From NCBI GenBank assembly GCA_001683735.1, contig LUGG01000002.1, positions 2,790,001 to 2,854,000 on the forward strand: 64,000 bases of DNA, written 5' to 3'. The notes below the pieces were generated by a model. That model was not told where the DNA came from. It searched no databases and saw only the letters and a list, made by a program, of their open reading frames with translations. The position numbers and the translations under genes were made by a program. Below are positions 63,689 to 64,000 of the stretch, one piece after another; position 1 is the first letter of the stretch; every line of letters starts with the position of its first letter. The DNA comes from Grifola frondosa. Lineage: Eukaryota > Basidiomycota > Agaricomycetes > Polyporales > Grifolaceae.

Positions 63689-64000
63689 TTACTTTCTCGC
63701 TAAATCCTTCTTCCATTTCTCCGTAATCTCAGCCTAAATATAAAGCGTCGTACTCAGCAGACGTCCCATAGGCAGGCGCAGAGGCACAACCCACCTCAGC
63801 CCACGTCTTCTGGAAGCTCGGGCGCGCCTTCAAGTCCTTGAGGTACCTCTGCAGCCTCGCAAACTTTGCAGATCGCAAGATGTCCGCGGTCTTCCTGCCC
63901 TCTCCCTCCACGTACGTGCCGATCTCGTTTTCGAGCGCCAGCGTGAGCGCCGCAAGGAACGGCGCGAAGGCGGCGTCCGCGACCGACCACGCGCCGACTG
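63689..64000 (-). CDS. glutathione transferase-like protein, 3' end only
   Basis: The minus strand enters from the window edge in a GST C-terminal domain: WSVADAAFAPFLAALTLALE, IGTYVEGEGRKTADIL, FARLQRYLKDLKARPSFQKT. These match the C-terminal domains of the GSTs at 48468 and 57464. An intron (donor GTGGGT, acceptor TTTAG) leads to a last exon AEITEKWKKDLARK and TAA at 63689-63691. The 5' part lies beyond the window. It makes a third GST around the kinase cluster, in the opposite orientation. Confidence 0.85.

Overview
This window looks like a piece of nuclear genome from a basidiomycete fungus, most likely an agaricomycete. Nearly every gene is broken by many short GT-AG introns (about 45-70 bases), intergenic gaps are often only 150-300 bases, and the conserved proteins are fungal house-keeping genes. 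Species cannot be named from the sequence.

Left part (1-20.5 kb): a partial WW-domain gene (-), an UNC-50/Gmh1 membrane protein (+), the calcineurin catalytic subunit (+), then two copies of a roughly 1.9 kb duplicated segment, each with one member of an uncharacterised Pro/Tyr-rich family. The second copy carries an in-frame stop. A short-chain dehydrogenase (-) sits between them. A bZIP factor (-), a sphingoid-base-phosphate phosphatase (-), a gene-poor stretch with a possible spliced non-coding RNA, and a third, diverged member of the Pro/Tyr-rich family follow.

Core part (20.5-48.3 kb): ordinary single-copy genes in divergent pairs. BRR2 (-) and CFT1 (+), both pre-mRNA processing genes, share a promoter gap of under 300 bases. 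An uncharacterised Ser-rich protein (+), a RECQ1-type helicase (-) paired head to head with the GTPase GPN2 (+), SEC31 (+) and a secreted class 3 lipase (+) follow.

Right part (48.4-64 kb): an accessory block. An omega-like glutathione transferase is followed by a tandem duplication of about 4 kb. Each unit carries a multidomain protein kinase gene on the minus strand, with an N-terminal segment resembling the Crinkler header, a middle segment possibly of nuclease fold, and a C-terminal non-RD kinase domain. Each unit also carries a GST promoter. In unit 1 the GST is cut off inside its first exon; in unit 2 it leads into a second GST gene. A short inverted-repeat element sits in unit 1 and is absent from unit 2. 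A third, solo copy of the kinase upstream region lies 4 kb further right. An uncharacterised Ser/Pro-rich gene, a CK1-like kinase and the 3' end of a third GST close the window.

A caution applies throughout: about twenty single-base frame breaks, many in C/G/T/A runs, interrupt conserved genes including essential ones. This points to insertion/deletion errors in the assembly, so a broken frame here is weak evidence for a pseudogene. Spans given for genes include introns and end at the stop codon.
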